Positions 22,144 to 33,115 of a stretch of 64,000 bases of DNA are shown in pieces; the first letter of the stretch is position 1; each line of letters starts with the position of its first letter. The notes beneath the pieces were generated by a model, which saw nothing but the letters and a program-made list of their open reading frames with translations, was not told where the DNA came from and made no database searches. Made by a program: the position numbers and the translations under genes. The DNA is taken from the NCBI GenBank assembly GCA_034509755.1, contig CM067547.1:47890859-47954858 (forward strand), read 5' to 3'. The DNA comes from Anisodus tanguticus (Eukaryota; Streptophyta; Magnoliopsida; Solanales; Solanaceae).

Positions 22144-22261
22144 GAATCTTGGAGCATCGGTACTAAAATTGTTTTTGTGTTATCTATAGGTAAAGCACGA
22201 AATTAACGACATATATTATAGACAGAGTAGGCTTTTTACATTTACACCCTCTTGAGGTGTA
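22144..22261 (+). mobile_element. TS-type SINE copy 3, left half
   Basis: TS head and body (AATCTTGGAGCATCGGTA ... AGACAGAGTAGGCTTTTTAC ... CTCTTGAGGTGTA), interrupted at GTGTA by the copia insertion at 22262-23588. The right half resumes at 23589. Confidence 0.75.
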
Positions 22262-22442
22262 TGTAAGAGTGTATTAATCTCCCTTGGAGAGTCTTTCTCA
22301 TTAATACAAATATATATAGTGTACAATGTGGAACTCTAATACAATAAGGATCTTATATCTACCATAATTATACATCACTAAATATTACACAATATATGAA
22401 ATATATTCTAATTATGATAATGGGTATGTACACGTTAATACA
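22262..22442 (-). repeat. 3' LTR (181 bp)
   Basis: On the minus strand it starts TGTATTAACGTGTACATAC after a GGGG polypurine tract and ends CTCTTACA. It shares TGTATAATTATGGTA and TTTGTATTAATGAGAAAGAC with the LTRs at 33632 and 37798. Confidence 0.85.
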
Positions 22443-22479
22443 CCCCTCAGTCGGAGCGGGAGGAGGCCGGACTCTAAGA

Positions 22480-23560
22480 CTGGATCTGAAGTCGAGGAAG
22501 AGCTGTCTAGAAAGGCCTTTCATGAATATATATATGCATACTGATATAAAGAAGGAACATGTAACACCTTAACATGACCAAGAGCAACCTTCTCACGAAC
22601 AAAGTGTATATCCATCTCAATGTGCTTGGTTCGCTGATGCTGAACTGGGTTATGAGATAAATATATGGCAGATATGTTATCACAGTAAACCAAAGACGCC
22701 TTACGCAAGGGACATTGTAACTCCAAAAGAAGGTTTCGAAGCCAACAGATCTCGAGCAACAACATTAGCAATGCCTCTGCACTTTGCTTCTGCACTCGAA
22801 CGGGATAGGGTGGCCTGCCTCTTGGCAGACCAAGAAATTAGATTATCCCCTAGAACACACAGTAGCCAGAGGTGGAGCGTCGCGTGCCCGGACAGCCTGC
22901 CCAATCAGCATCCGTATATGACAACAACATGATCGGTGTTTAGGGGTATAGGTGCAATCCATAATCAAGTGTGCCCTTAACATATCGAATAACACGCTTA
23001 AGGGCAGTAAAATGAGGATCCCTGTGGGCATGCATAAATAAGCATACTTGCTGAACAACAAAAACTATATCAGGCCTGGTGAACGTGAGATACTGTAGTG
23101 CACCTGCAAGACTTATGTAAAGTGTGGGATCAGACATAGGATTACCATCAACAACACTAAGCTTGGTTTCGAGTCAACCGGAGTGGACATTATCTTGCAG
23201 TTTGCTATTTTAGCCATGTATACTATATCCTATGCATACTTGCGCTGACACAAAAATATAGAATCTACAGATCTAGTCATTGATATCCCCAAAAAATAAC
23301 TCAACTTCCCTAAGTCAGTCATGACAAATTCGGTTTTGAGCAATGTAATAATCTCATTTTTCAATCAATCAGAGGAGGCAGTAAGCACAATGTCATCCAC
23401 ATATAACTGCAAGTAAGCGGTGCTATTACCTCGATGAAAAATAAAGAAAGAATTATCACACTTGTTACATACAAACTCAATCCGCATAATATACTGTGCA
23501 AATCGATCATACCACGCTCAATGAAGCAATCTTCCCTTTTGCAAATATCCAAAAGTTTTG
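22480..23560 (-). pseudogene. copia RT/RNase H pseudogene fragment
   Basis: RNase H (VYCDNISAIYLSHN, HQRTKHIEMDIHF) at about 22520-22700. The RT C-terminal part with LQYLTFTRPDI follows at about 23040-23110, and a damaged YVDD region at about 23385-23420. The frame changes repeatedly. Confidence 0.85.
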
Positions 23561-23588
23561 AAACACGAACTGTATGTACACATTAATA

Positions 23589-23660
23589 GTGTAACTCTTT
23601 CCCGAACTCTATGAAAACGTGAGATATTTCGTATATCGAATTGTCCTTATTTTATTCTAA
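23589..23660 (+). mobile_element. TS-type SINE copy 3, right half
   Basis: Begins with the second GTGTA of the target duplication and continues AACTCTTTCCCGAACTCTAT to the TS tail (ATATCGAATTGTCC). It joins exactly to the left half once the copia insertion is removed. Confidence 0.75.
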
Positions 23661-24279
23661 AAAAGTTTAAACAATATATGTGTGAATCCACATGGAAAAT
23701 AGAATACTTTTAACTCTCGTATTCCGGCCCTTACCACACAAAGTAGAACTTGTAGAAATTTGGCAAGAATAATTCAATTACTTGCATCTATATAGCACGT
23801 CCTTATTAAAAAATTTAACTTGTAGAGAGTCAATGCATGTTGCTGCATATTGTGACCTAAAACCCATAAATAAAAAAGAAGATACTTATTCTCACGAGAT
23901 ATTTACGTCCAAACAATCATTTTAAGATTATGTACTAATAACACATGTTTCACATTCAATTGATTAAATATAAACATCAAATACGAATAAATGTTTTCCA
24001 GCTGTGAGGGAGTTGCAATCTGTAAAAGAGGGAGAAACGATTTCAGAACATACTAGGAATGTGCATAGCCAGAGACCCCAAAACAGTGGGGATAAAAGCA
24101 TGTGCACACCGATTCATTTCATAGTCTGCATGTGAACTTGTTGGATTTTTGTCACCTTTGGAGTCAAACCCTATTCCATGGGTAGGGTATCCCACAATTA
24201 GTCCTTCTCCTCCAACCCTATTCCATGTGTAGGGTAGCTCCCAACTACATATATCAGTATATATCACTGACATATATAG
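23661..24279. other. AT-rich intergenic DNA
   Basis: No recognised feature. A short direct repeat around CCCTATTCCATGKGTAGGGTA occurs at about 24169-24189 and 24218-24237. Confidence 0.4.
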
Positions 24280-24395
24280 ACAACAACAACAATATACTCT
24301 GTGTATTTTCATGGTTGGGATTTGGGAAGGGTAAGGTGTACATAGATCGTACCCTTACCTAGTGAAGGTAGACAGAATGTTTCCGACAAATTTGT
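24280..24395 (-). mobile_element. LINE 3' tail, minus strand
   Basis: Ends in (GTT)n on the minus strand (ACAACAACAACA at 24281-24292) and carries the degenerate RTE-tail order AGGTAAGGGTACGATCTATGTACACC ... CCCAAATCCCA. 5'-truncated. Confidence 0.6.
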
Positions 24396-24426
24396 GGCTC
24401 AAGTAACGCATATACTACCATGTATA

Positions 24427-24470
24427 TATGTGTGTGGGTGGGGGTGGAGGTGGGGGTGGGGGTGGATGGT
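24427..24470 (+). repeat. G-rich GGGTGG repeat, quadruplex-capable
   Basis: GTGGGTGGGGGTGGAGGTGG followed by GGGTGGGGGTGGATGG gives at least four runs of three or more G within 40 bp. Confidence 0.7.
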
Positions 24471-24476
24471 TTGTAA

Positions 24477-24620
24477 TGTTAAAGTGGGTTAGAGTCCTGC
24501 ATTGGTTGGGGAATATACTAGTGGTCTGCTTATATGAATTTGAGGAATTCTCCTCTAGTTAATGAGCTAGCTTTTGAGGTTGAGTTAGACTCAAGTGTCA
24601 TATCTTTATATGGAATCGTT
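24477..24620 (+). mobile_element. possible TRIM terminal repeat, degenerate
   Basis: TGTTAAAGTGGGTTAGAGTCCTGCATTGGT followed by GAGCTAGCTTTTGAGGTTGAGTTAGACTCAAG recalls the terminal repeat of the TRIM at 39163. Divergence is high and no primer site is intact. Confidence 0.4.
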
Positions 24621-25221
24621 CTACTCTTAACTAGAAGTTTTTGGTTCAAACCCTACGATTGAAGAACTTTTTGGTAGAGAGCGTTCAGTGGCGGATACAA
24701 AGCTACCTAAGCGTTCATGGGAACCAGTAGCCAGCTTTTGTTTATACAATTAATTTAAAGTTGAAACTCATAAATTTCAAATTCTGATTCCGCCTTTTAC
24801 GGAACGATGGAAATATACTGCATTAGTGTTGTATATCTCTTATGGTGGATGGCAACTCAAAATTATGATCTATCCACCAAATATTATTGGAATGTAATTA
24901 AGATGGTTTTATTACTCTTTAAATGCTGAACTGTATATCTGAGCCGTTATAGGAAAAAAGTCAGATGCAACAACGTGATTATGTCAATCACATGCATGGA
25001 GATTAATCCTTAAAGGAGTCAAGAGCTTCTTATTATAAAATATAATTATTTTTGTGTCAGAAATGATGATCATAGGTCAATCATCATTGCTGGAAATTAT
25101 TTATATAGATGTTTCTATGTATACTTGTAGACATAGTTGTTGGTCGGTGGTTTAATTAATGGGAATGAGAAACAAGAATTAAAATTAGGTCAAAGTACCT
25201 TTAAGTATATGATCACTTCTT

Positions 25222-25430
25222 CCGACCAAGTCTTTTTTGTTTTAACCATCCGTACTGAAAATTTACTGGCTCGACTAATCTAGATTAATATCATATATGT
25301 TTATTTTGAGAAGTAAAACCCTTCCTATCATGAAATTTTCTATTTTCATAACTCAAGTTTGAGACATCTAATTAATCAAGGATAGAAAAATTCCAATCAT
25401 TTCACTACATATCTTGATTCACTACTTCTT
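25222..25430 (+). repeat. dispersed ~290-bp repeat, copy 1 (partial)
   Basis: CACTTCTTCCGACCAAGTC, then TTTAACCATCCG and TTTTGAGAAGTAAAACCC. About 70% like the adjacent copy at 25431. Confidence 0.6.
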
Positions 25431-25715
25431 CCGGCCAAGTTTTCTTTTGTTTAATCATTCGCATAGAAAGTTCATTGACTTGACTAATCCGGATTCACAT
25501 TAAATATGTCCACTTTGAGAAGAAAAATGCTCCTACTAAAAAAAAATTCATTTCCCAACTCCAATTCTAACTCTTAATTAAGGACGAAGAAATCTCAACT
25601 ATTTCATCACATCTCTTGTTCACTTCTTCTTCGGACCAAGTTCCTCTATAGTTATGCTTTTCATAGGAAACATCAAAAGTGGCAACCTACCTTAACCATG
25701 TTTTGTTGGAAGTAT
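25431..25715 (+). repeat. dispersed ~290-bp repeat, copy 2
   Basis: TCTTCCGGCCAAGTTTTC to CATGTTTTGTTGGAAGTATA. A close copy lies at 31037-31318. The tract includes TTTAATCATTCGCATAGAAA and TCATAGGAAACATCAAAAG. No coding frame and no identified termini. Confidence 0.7.
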
Positions 25716-26349
25716 ATGATGGATACAAAATATACATATATTATATACTTAAAATTATACTATTTTAAATAAAGAAGTTATACAATAATTCAATTTCTAT
25801 GTGTTTTCTAACATATTTTTGCAAAAAATAAGTGAGTCGTGAATGTAGCGAAAGATGAAATAAAAGAGAAAAGTGTGGCACGTCCACTTCACAATGGAAG
25901 AAATGAAGATACATCTCCTCAAGATATATTTTCCTCAAAATATGTCTTCTCAAGATACATCTTTCTCAAGATATATTTTTCTCAAAATATATCTTCTCAA
26001 TATGTATCTTTCTCAATTACATTTTCTCATTTAATGTAGAAATTCATTTCTATAAATAGAAGACAACTTTTTGTATAGAAGATATCTTGAGTAGTAGCAA
26101 AATAGTCACTTTTCTCTCTAACTTTGGTTCTTGCTCTTTCTTTCTTTATTTATTTATTTATTTCCTTTTATTTTTCTTTTCTTTTTAGTTTAGTAGATTT
26201 TATGTTTATGTACTCCTTAATAGAGTAATTTCTTTGGTTGGGATAGTTGATGAAGCATGATAGGTTATTATAGTATTTATCTTTATTCCTTGTTCTAAAG
26301 TTCTTCATCTCTTTATTTACTTGTGTCGGAATTTTAGACTTTTATTAAA
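25716..26349. other. AT-rich tract with short tandem words and a TATA-like box
   Basis: At 25915-26035 the words TCTTCTCAAGATACATCTTT and CTCAAAATATATCTTCTCAA recur every 16-21 bp. A CTATAAATAGAAG box follows at about 26050, then a pyrimidine-rich leader-like run. This order (repeats, TATA, CT-rich leader) looks like an LTR promoter, but I cannot find LTR ends. Confidence 0.4.
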
Positions 26350-27578
26350 ATTCAGCTCTTAGCCCATTCCTATTTTCCTTGGAGATGGATGAACTGACGC
26401 GACTAATCCAATGGGAGGTGCCATGGTGTATGTTATTCACAGACGACATAGTCATGATTGATGAGACTCGCAGCGGAGTGAACGCTAAGATGGAGGTTTG
26501 GAGACAGACTCTGGAGTCTAAAGGGTTCAGGCTGAGTAGGACAAAGACAGAATACTTGGAGTGCAAGTTCAGTAACGCGAGTGACCTTGAGACAAGTGTG
26601 GATGTGAGGCTTGGTACTCAGGTCATTCCAAATAAAGGAAGCTTCAAGTACCTCGGATCTATTATCCAATAGAATGTAGAGATCGATGACGATGTCACAT
26701 ATCATATTGGGGTAGGGTGGATGAAATTGAGGCTCACATCTGGAGTCTTGTGTGATAAATAAGTGGCACTAAAACTTAAAGACAAGTTCTATAGGGTGGT
26801 GGTTAGGCCGACTATGTTGTATGGGGCGGAGTGTTGGCCGTCCAAGACTTCGCACACCCAAAAGATGAAAGTTGCAGAAATGAGGATGCTAAGATGGATG
26901 TGTGGGCATACAAGGAAGGATATAATTAGAAATCATGATATCCGGGACAGAGTGTGAGTGGCCTCAGTAGAGGATAAGATGCGGGGAAGCGAGGTTGAGA
27001 TGGTTCAGGCACGTGCAGAGGAGAGACACAAATGCTCCAGTGCGGAGGTGTGAGAGGTTGGCTATGCACGGATACATGAGGGGTAGAGGTAGGCCGAAGA
27101 AGTATTGGGGAGAGGTGATTAGACGGGATATGACGCAGGTGTAACTCACTAAGGACATGACCTTAGACAGGGGTTATGGAGGACACGAATTAGAGTAAAA
27201 GGGTAGTAGGTAGTCCATCGTAGTCCTACCTACGCTTGCAAACTGGTAGTTGTAGTGTTATTATTGTAGGCCCTCTTAGCCTATCATACTAGTAGGCACA
27301 ATATTGCTTTTTAGTCCTATGTCATTTGATTTATATTGCTATGTGTATTTTGTTTGTCTTATTTACCTGCATTAGATATTGCCTCTTTTTCAGAATTCGT
27401 TATCATGACTTAGTCGTTTTGTTTGTCTTATTTTGCTTGTGATTGTGCTTTGTCTTGAGCCGATGGTCTCTCGAAAATAGCCGCTCTACCTACCAAGGTA
27501 GATGTAAGGTCTGCGTACACTCTACTCTCCCCAGACCCCACGTTGTGGGATTTCACTGGGTTTGTTATTGTTGTTGTT
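26350..27578 (+). mobile_element. RTE-clade LINE, 5'-truncated
   Basis: Encodes the end of a LINE reverse transcriptase: LSPFLFSLEMDELTR, the catalytic box as FTDDIVMIDE (normally FADDI), KLEVWRQTLESKG-like, and LYGAECWP and MRMLRWMCG in the C-terminal part. A stop at about 26671 and later frame changes break it. The 3' end carries the RTE tail (CCGATGGTCTCTCGAAAATA to GGGATTTCACTGGGT) and (TTG)n. TATTAAA at about 26343-26349 and 27579-27585 may be the target duplication. Confidence 0.82.
26353..27170 (+). pseudogene. LINE reverse transcriptase pseudogene (C-terminal part)
   Basis: Two main readable pieces, about 26353-26670 (palm with the DD box, through KFSNASDLETSVDVRLG and FKYLGS) and 26763-26957 (DKFYRVVVRPTMLYGAECW, MRMLRWMCGHTRKD). 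They are separated by stops. The upstream endonuclease domain is absent. Confidence 0.82.
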
Positions 27579-27585
27579 GTATTAA

Positions 27586-28384
27586 ATATTACTGTTACTT
27601 TGTTATATTTTATGTTGTGATTATCTTGTACTATTAGTTTTGTAATTCTCACAAAGAAAAATAAACACATTATAATTATTGCATAAATATTAGAGTAATA
27701 GTAATTTTTAATTATCTATCATTTTAAATCTTTGATCTTGCTTCTTCAAATCTAATTCTCAAGAAGGATTTGACTCAAATAAGTTTATTGATTTGAGGAT
27801 ATCTTTATCTTATTTCATTTAGTTCTAATCCTCACGAAGGAATTAAGTCGAACAAGTTTATTAATATAAAGACTAATCGCAAGAGGTCTTTTTCTCCTCA
27901 AGACACCATTGTTATTTCTCTATTAGTTATCACTAGTTGTAATTTAATTAATATACATAACCTCAAGGAGTTCTATTAATTAATTATTTTTAAGTGAGAA
28001 AAATGTAATTGTATTAGCAACAAGTAATTATTCTTTGGTGAAACATATTAAATTAGTATTTTATAATAATAATATTATCATCTGAATTCAATTATTCCCA
28101 ACTCTTTTTAAATCTTTAAGAAATTATTTATTTTTATTTAAGTAAATTATAAATTTAAGACATTACTCTCTCTTCATCAATTTGATTCTCTCAAATAGTA
28201 ATCGAGATAATATAAATATGTAGCCTAGGTGATTTCAATCTCTGTAAGATGATAACTTAAACTATACTAAAATTTGACAGAATACAAGCTACAATTTCCT
28301 ATGCTTTAATTGCTGGCCAGTGTACAAATGTGACTCTGGATCATCTATCATGTTGATAACTGTAAACATTGATCTATGGATCAT
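27586..28384. other. AT-rich intergenic DNA with a local duplication
   Basis: TCTAATTCTCAAGAAGGATT (about 27749) and TCTAATCCTCACGAAGGAAT (about 27823) head two ~72-bp diverged tandem units. Nothing else recognised. Confidence 0.45.
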
Positions 28385-28394
28385 TGTAAAGTCC

Positions 28395-28402
28395 CGATGA
28401 TG

Positions 28403-28433
<31 letters not shown>
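28395..28433 (+). repeat. (TAA)n microsatellite
   Basis: GATGATAATAATAATAATAA continuing to about 10 AAT units, near the 5' end of the solo LTR. Confidence 0.85.
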
Positions 28434-28435
<2 letters not shown>

Positions 28436-29964
28436 TAACCCAAAACCAGTCCCCCTAATTTCACTCACTTGAACTCTTCCATTCCCGATTTTACTCTCTC
28501 ACGTCCCATTTATCATGGGCACACTTGCACTCAGTTACAAACACAACACACACACGACACAACACACATATACTTTTACATAAAACACAACAAAAGAGGA
28601 CAGAACATAGAAAGCAAAAGAAATTTGGAAGAAAACAAAAAGTAGTTTTAGCAAAAGAGTTTGAGAAATTGCGAGTTTGAGTTCTGGTTCCTGTTGAGTT
28701 TCGGTGACGATGCTTGTTGCTGCTTTCAGTGAATTTAATAAGCAGTAGATCGTAGCCATTTTTTTTGTGAATTAATCTTCGCAAAAGATCTTGAAGAGGT
28801 CGGAAAAGATTTCGAAGAAATAAAGGTGAGTTCTCTCACTCACAAATTCTTAGTAAAATCCTTTGTTTTGAGTTACAATGCATGTTAAAACATAATATGT
28901 ATGTTAATAGTCAGTCAATGTTTGTAAATGTTGAACTACGGTATTTGCAAGTACTGAAATATTATTGATGGCCACAAGAGGCAACATTTATGATTCATAC
29001 GTTGTTTGGATATGTTGACTGTGTGAAATTTTCTATAGTTGACATTTACACTCTTAGTAGTTGTCTTTTTTGACTAATTTATGTCAAGCACTGAAATTGA
29101 ATATTTACTCTTTTTCTATGATGATGTCTCCATATAACTTAAAATTTGCTATAATTACTTATGATGAATTATTTGATATAAGTATTATCTTGGAACAAGT
29201 TTGAGTCATGTAATTGTGAATTGTTTTTGCTGGGTTATCCTTGTTATAATGGGACTAAATTTTCCAGAATTGTACATCTCTCTTTCACGGTCATATTGAA
29301 CCCAAACGGAGCCAAAACCGATATACGTTTTGAGAGTTATCGTTGTTTAAAGTTTCTGCCTCGGATCGATTGAAATCCGGAGGGGCAGAACGTATAACGA
29401 AAAACTGTACAAATCGGTAAGTTTTTTCTAAATAAAAGTTCTAGTTTTCTCTGTTATTGATAGTTTGAGACCTTACGGAGGTCGATCCGACTTATGGATA
29501 AAAAGTTATGACAATTTTAAGATTGTGTCCTTTTTTTAAAACAAAAATCTGGCGAGACAGTTTTCATAGGGTTGTTTCTTTCATGAATTTGTATTAGTTA
29601 CACTAAGTACTTTCAGAGAAAACTTGATATAGTGATAGGTCCTCATATTAATTTTGATTCGGCGCAAGAAACACCTTATTTGGGGTTACGGTTTGAGAGT
29701 TATAACTCTTGCAAGCGAGAAGAGCAAAAAGTTGAAAGAAAGAACTATTATTCGAATCTTCTGAAAATATGACTAAGTATGGAAGTCTATTATTATGATA
29801 TGCATGACTTCGTGATCTTATGTTCCCAGTATGGTAATCATGTATGAGGTGATCGCCGTTGACATTGAAAGATTCTTTCCCGGTAAGGTTAATCGGATGT
29901 ACAGCGACCTTACGTCACCCCGATAGACTCATAAGTGGTCTTAGTATCACTCATAGTATATATA

Positions 29965-30125
29965 CATATAAATATATTGGATCGGGTTGCGCGTTCCGCA
30001 ACATATATATAAAATATTGGATCGGGTTGCACGTTCCGTAACATATATATATATAAAATATTAGATTGAGTTATGCGTACCGCAATAAATATATAATATA
30101 ATATATGGGATCGGGTTGCGCATCC
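29965..30125 (+). repeat. ~45-bp minisatellite, four units
   Basis: TATTGGATCGGGTTGCRCG words at about 29977, 30016, 30060 and 30107, homologous to 10136-10475. Confidence 0.8.
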
Positions 30126-30691
30126 CTCAATTCCTTTCGTGAAGGTGTACTGGTTAAACTAAGTATTTCCCTAGGGTGAGTTGGGAGGAGATTTTGTGTG
30201 CGAATAATTATTATTGACTTGTACTGTTGTAATATGGTTTCATAATGTGCTTATTATGTTTATAGTAATATTGTACTTAGAACATTGCGAGGTTACTTTG
30301 AATTGTAAGGCGTGGTTCTCAGTCAGCCCCGGATGAAAGGGCTGACTCTTTTATTTAACATGTTTCAGGAAAGCGTGATAGAGGGAAAGCTCCGCAACAG
30401 GGCTAGTGATCGTCCCGCAACCTCATTATTCCACCAAATCCATTGCTTCGGATTGGTGAATATCACTCTTGATTAAGTTGGTCGAAGAACCAAGTTTCGT
30501 TATCTCGGAGAATGCACCACATGAGATTGTGTCCTTTTAAACTTCGAATTTCTTATTCTATATATTATTCTCGCACCTAGCTACATGTTTAATTTAGGAA
30601 GAAAAGAAGTTAATGGTTCGCCTGGGAAGGGATAGTTGCCCATGTTCCATCACGCCCTAAGGGAAGACTTGAGTAAAGTCGGGGCGTGACA

Positions 30692-31036
30692 ACTATCTAT
30701 CTTGTTGTTTGGTTGCTCATCATCTTTGCTAATCATTTGATCATACTCCATTGTGGTTAACTTCACATTTTGCTCCATATGTGTATCAACACACTTTGTT
30801 CCACTTATCCCCATTGTTGAGATTAGTTCCAAGGTGTATTTTCTCTGATTGAGCAAAATACTAGTGTTTGATCTTAGAACCTCAATACCTTGGAAGTATC
30901 TTAACTTGCCTAAGTCCTTTACTTTGAACTTGCCATGAAGAGTAGCTTGTGCAACATCTATCAATTAGTTGTTGCTCCAAGTCAAAAGATCATCTACATA
31001 TACCAAAATAACCACTATATTTTCTCCTGATTGAAC
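30692..31036 (-). pseudogene. copia reverse transcriptase fragment
   Basis: On the minus strand: VQSGENIVVILVYVDDL..., then KFKVKDLGKLRYFQGIEVLR and LLNQRKYTLELI. It contains an intact YVDDL box and is cut on one side by the solo LTR. A stop separates the two parts near 30965. Confidence 0.82.
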
Positions 31037-31320
31037 TTGGTCAAGTTTTATTTTGTTTAATCATTCGCATAGAAAGTTCATTGGCCTGATTAATCCGAAT
31101 TCACATTAGATATGTCCACTTTGAGGAGCAAAACACTCATATCAAGTAATTTTCCATTTCCAGACTCGAATTCTAACTTTTGATTAAGGATGAAGAAATC
31201 TTAATTATTTCACCACATCTTTTGGTTCACTGCTTTTCGGACCAAGTTCCTCTTTACTTATGCTTTTCACAGGAAACATCAAAAGTGGCAGGTTACTTTA
31301 ACCATGTTGTGTTGGAAGTA
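31037..31320 (+). repeat. dispersed ~290-bp repeat, copy 3
   Basis: AAGTTTTATTTTGTTTAATC to GTGTTGGAAGTATAC, close to 25431-25715 over its whole length. Confidence 0.72.
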
Positions 31321-31385
31321 TACAAATGTGACTCTCAATGACTTTAAGTTAAATATACTATCGGAGTTTTGATACTATCAAGTTA

Positions 31386-32469
31386 TGTTGGAAATTTGCC
31401 TTTGGTGGAAGTTGCATCCAACCATCTTTAATGACTTAAACACTAGGGTTCCACATGTTGGAGACTTTGATTCTTCACACGTGCATAATCTACTAAGTAA
31501 GTAGATGACCGTAGGGCCAAAGATCTTCAAATTTCGTTGAGAAATGAAAGAGATATTGGTCCACGAAGTGAGGTGTTTGAAGCATGAAAATGTGGTAAAG
31601 ACCAATCCTCCCTCATCGGTGGGGGGAGGAAGATTTGTTTAGTTTATAAGTCTCAAAATTGGCTTAGGGTTTGCGACCCCAAAGGGTAACCCATGTGTTT
31701 GAAGGAGGGAGGACCTAGATGTGCTTTGGTTCGAGGCTAAGCCCACACGCGCGCCGCCGCCCGCCCGCCCGTCCGGTCCGGGCTCGGGTCGTGGGTCGTG
31801 GGCTTCTTCTGATATTATCTTTTTGGACCCAAATTGCTTCATATTTACAGTTTGGTTCCTGAAGTTTCAGGTAAGTTAAATTGGGCAGAGAACTTGTGCT
31901 TTTGTTGTTTGGTTTTGGAACGTTAACCTCCATTAATATGCACATCAATTCAGTCGTTACTTGGTTGAATAACTCTCCCTAAAAGCTCTAATCTGTTGCA
32001 CATCAATTCATCATTTATTTTGGCTGAATTACTCCTCACTAATTGTCATTACTTGGCCAGTAACATCAATTATGTGGGCAGTTGATAAGTCCCCTCCTTG
32101 CACTATATAATGAAGCCTTTGCTCAATTGTTGAGACTACACATCACACAAACGAAAAATCAGATTCTTTCTACTACTTTCCAGCATCATTTCATTACACT
32201 AAATTCTTCAAAGTAACACTTGAATTTTCTTTGCTCATTTGTTGAGTTGTTGTTTTATCTTGGGAGACTATTGTCCAGAACGTAGAAAGGATATATACAG
32301 GGCAATCTTGTCTTAAAGACAGAGTGACATCACTCGACCCAGCAAATCAAAGTGGTTGTAATCTCAGTTTCTTGTTCCAGTTTATTGAAATTTCAGTTTG
32401 TTGTAATTTCATTTTGTTGTAATACTTAACAGTTACTTATTTCCATTTCCTGCACCATTGTAATCAACA
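31386..32469 (+). mobile_element. solo LTR (1.08 kb), Tork-like copia
   Basis: Starts TGTTGGAAATTTGCC and ends CCATTGTAATCAACA. Perfect 5-bp target duplication AGTTA at 31381-31385 and 32470-32474. The 3' third matches the LTR of the intron-2 copia (GGGAGACTATTG, CAATCTTGTCTTAAAGACAG). A CG-rich block at 31747-31802 occupies the same relative position as the palindromic CG block of that LTR. A CACTATATAATG box lies at about 32100. Confidence 0.88.
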
Positions 32470-32474
32470 AGTTA

Positions 32475-32930
32475 TACCTATTGTAATACAATTTGTTTTA
32501 TTTTCAAAATTATAAATATTTTTGCATTTTAAAGAAGTTTATCTATATATATCTTTTAGATGACTTGATAGTATAAAAAGTTTTTTACCGTGAACGTGCA
32601 TACAACTTAATCCAACTTATTAGAAACTATCACGCAATTCACTGGGTATGTTGATGTTGTTGTTATTATTGTTTTATCACGTAATTATTTTTACTTATAA
32701 TTAGTTTATAAGTTACATGATTGTTGCACCATCCATACATAAAAGTTAAATTCAAGTAAAGAACCTCATGAACGATGAAATTAAAAGAGAATTTGCACCG
32801 GCAACAGTGAGCTGGCAGTGATGGTCAAATGGGCCTTGCGTAGCTTTCAACTTACAGCCATCAATTTGGACCTTTATTTGTTCCAAGAACTTTCCCTCTT
32901 TATAACACACATGACCCATATAATGCTTGA
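32475..32930. other. intergenic, no gene seen
   Basis: AT-rich. A short (GTT)n run at about 32649-32675 may be another LINE-tail relic. Confidence 0.4.
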
Positions 32931-32939
32931 AATGGGTCA

Positions 32940-33115
32940 TTGGCACTTTTACCTATTTTGTGTAGGTCTTTAATTTTAACCCTCAAATGAAATAACTTTT
33001 TCACGGGGTTTTATATTTTCACATCATATCATGTTATACCCGCGTTCTAAAAAACTTATGCCTTGCTAGGTATAAGTTCGATTACCAAGGAAAAAATTAA
33101 AGACCAACCCATTTG
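32940..33115. mobile_element. MITE-like element (GGTCTTTAATTTT ends)
   Basis: Left GTAGGTCTTTAATTTTAACC and right GAAAAAATTAAAGACCAACC are inverse ends. The same ends bound 41055-41570 and 54045-54450. Confidence 0.55.

Larger units (their letters stand above)
22262..23588 (-). mobile_element. internally deleted copia element inside a TS SINE
   Basis: Flanked by a perfect 5-bp duplication, GTGTA (22257-22261 and 23589-23593). It has a complete 3' LTR (22262-22442), RNase H and the C-terminal part of RT. Then only the first ~17 bases of the 5' LTR remain (TATTAATGTGTACATAC read on minus, about 23572-23588). The rest of the 5' LTR, gag, protease, integrase and most of RT are deleted. Same family as 33632-37953. 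Confidence 0.85.
28385..30691 (+). mobile_element. solo LTR (2.3 kb), second copy of the intron-3 family
   Basis: Starts TGTAAAGTCCCGA and ends GTCGGGGCGTGACA, collinear with 8812-11130. Flanks are ATCAT (28380-28384) and ACTAT (30692-30696), so the duplication is doubtful (3 of 5). It differs from the other copy by a microsatellite at its head, no 181-bp duplication, extra sequence at about 28890-29160, and about four rather than eight minisatellite units. Confidence 0.8.
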
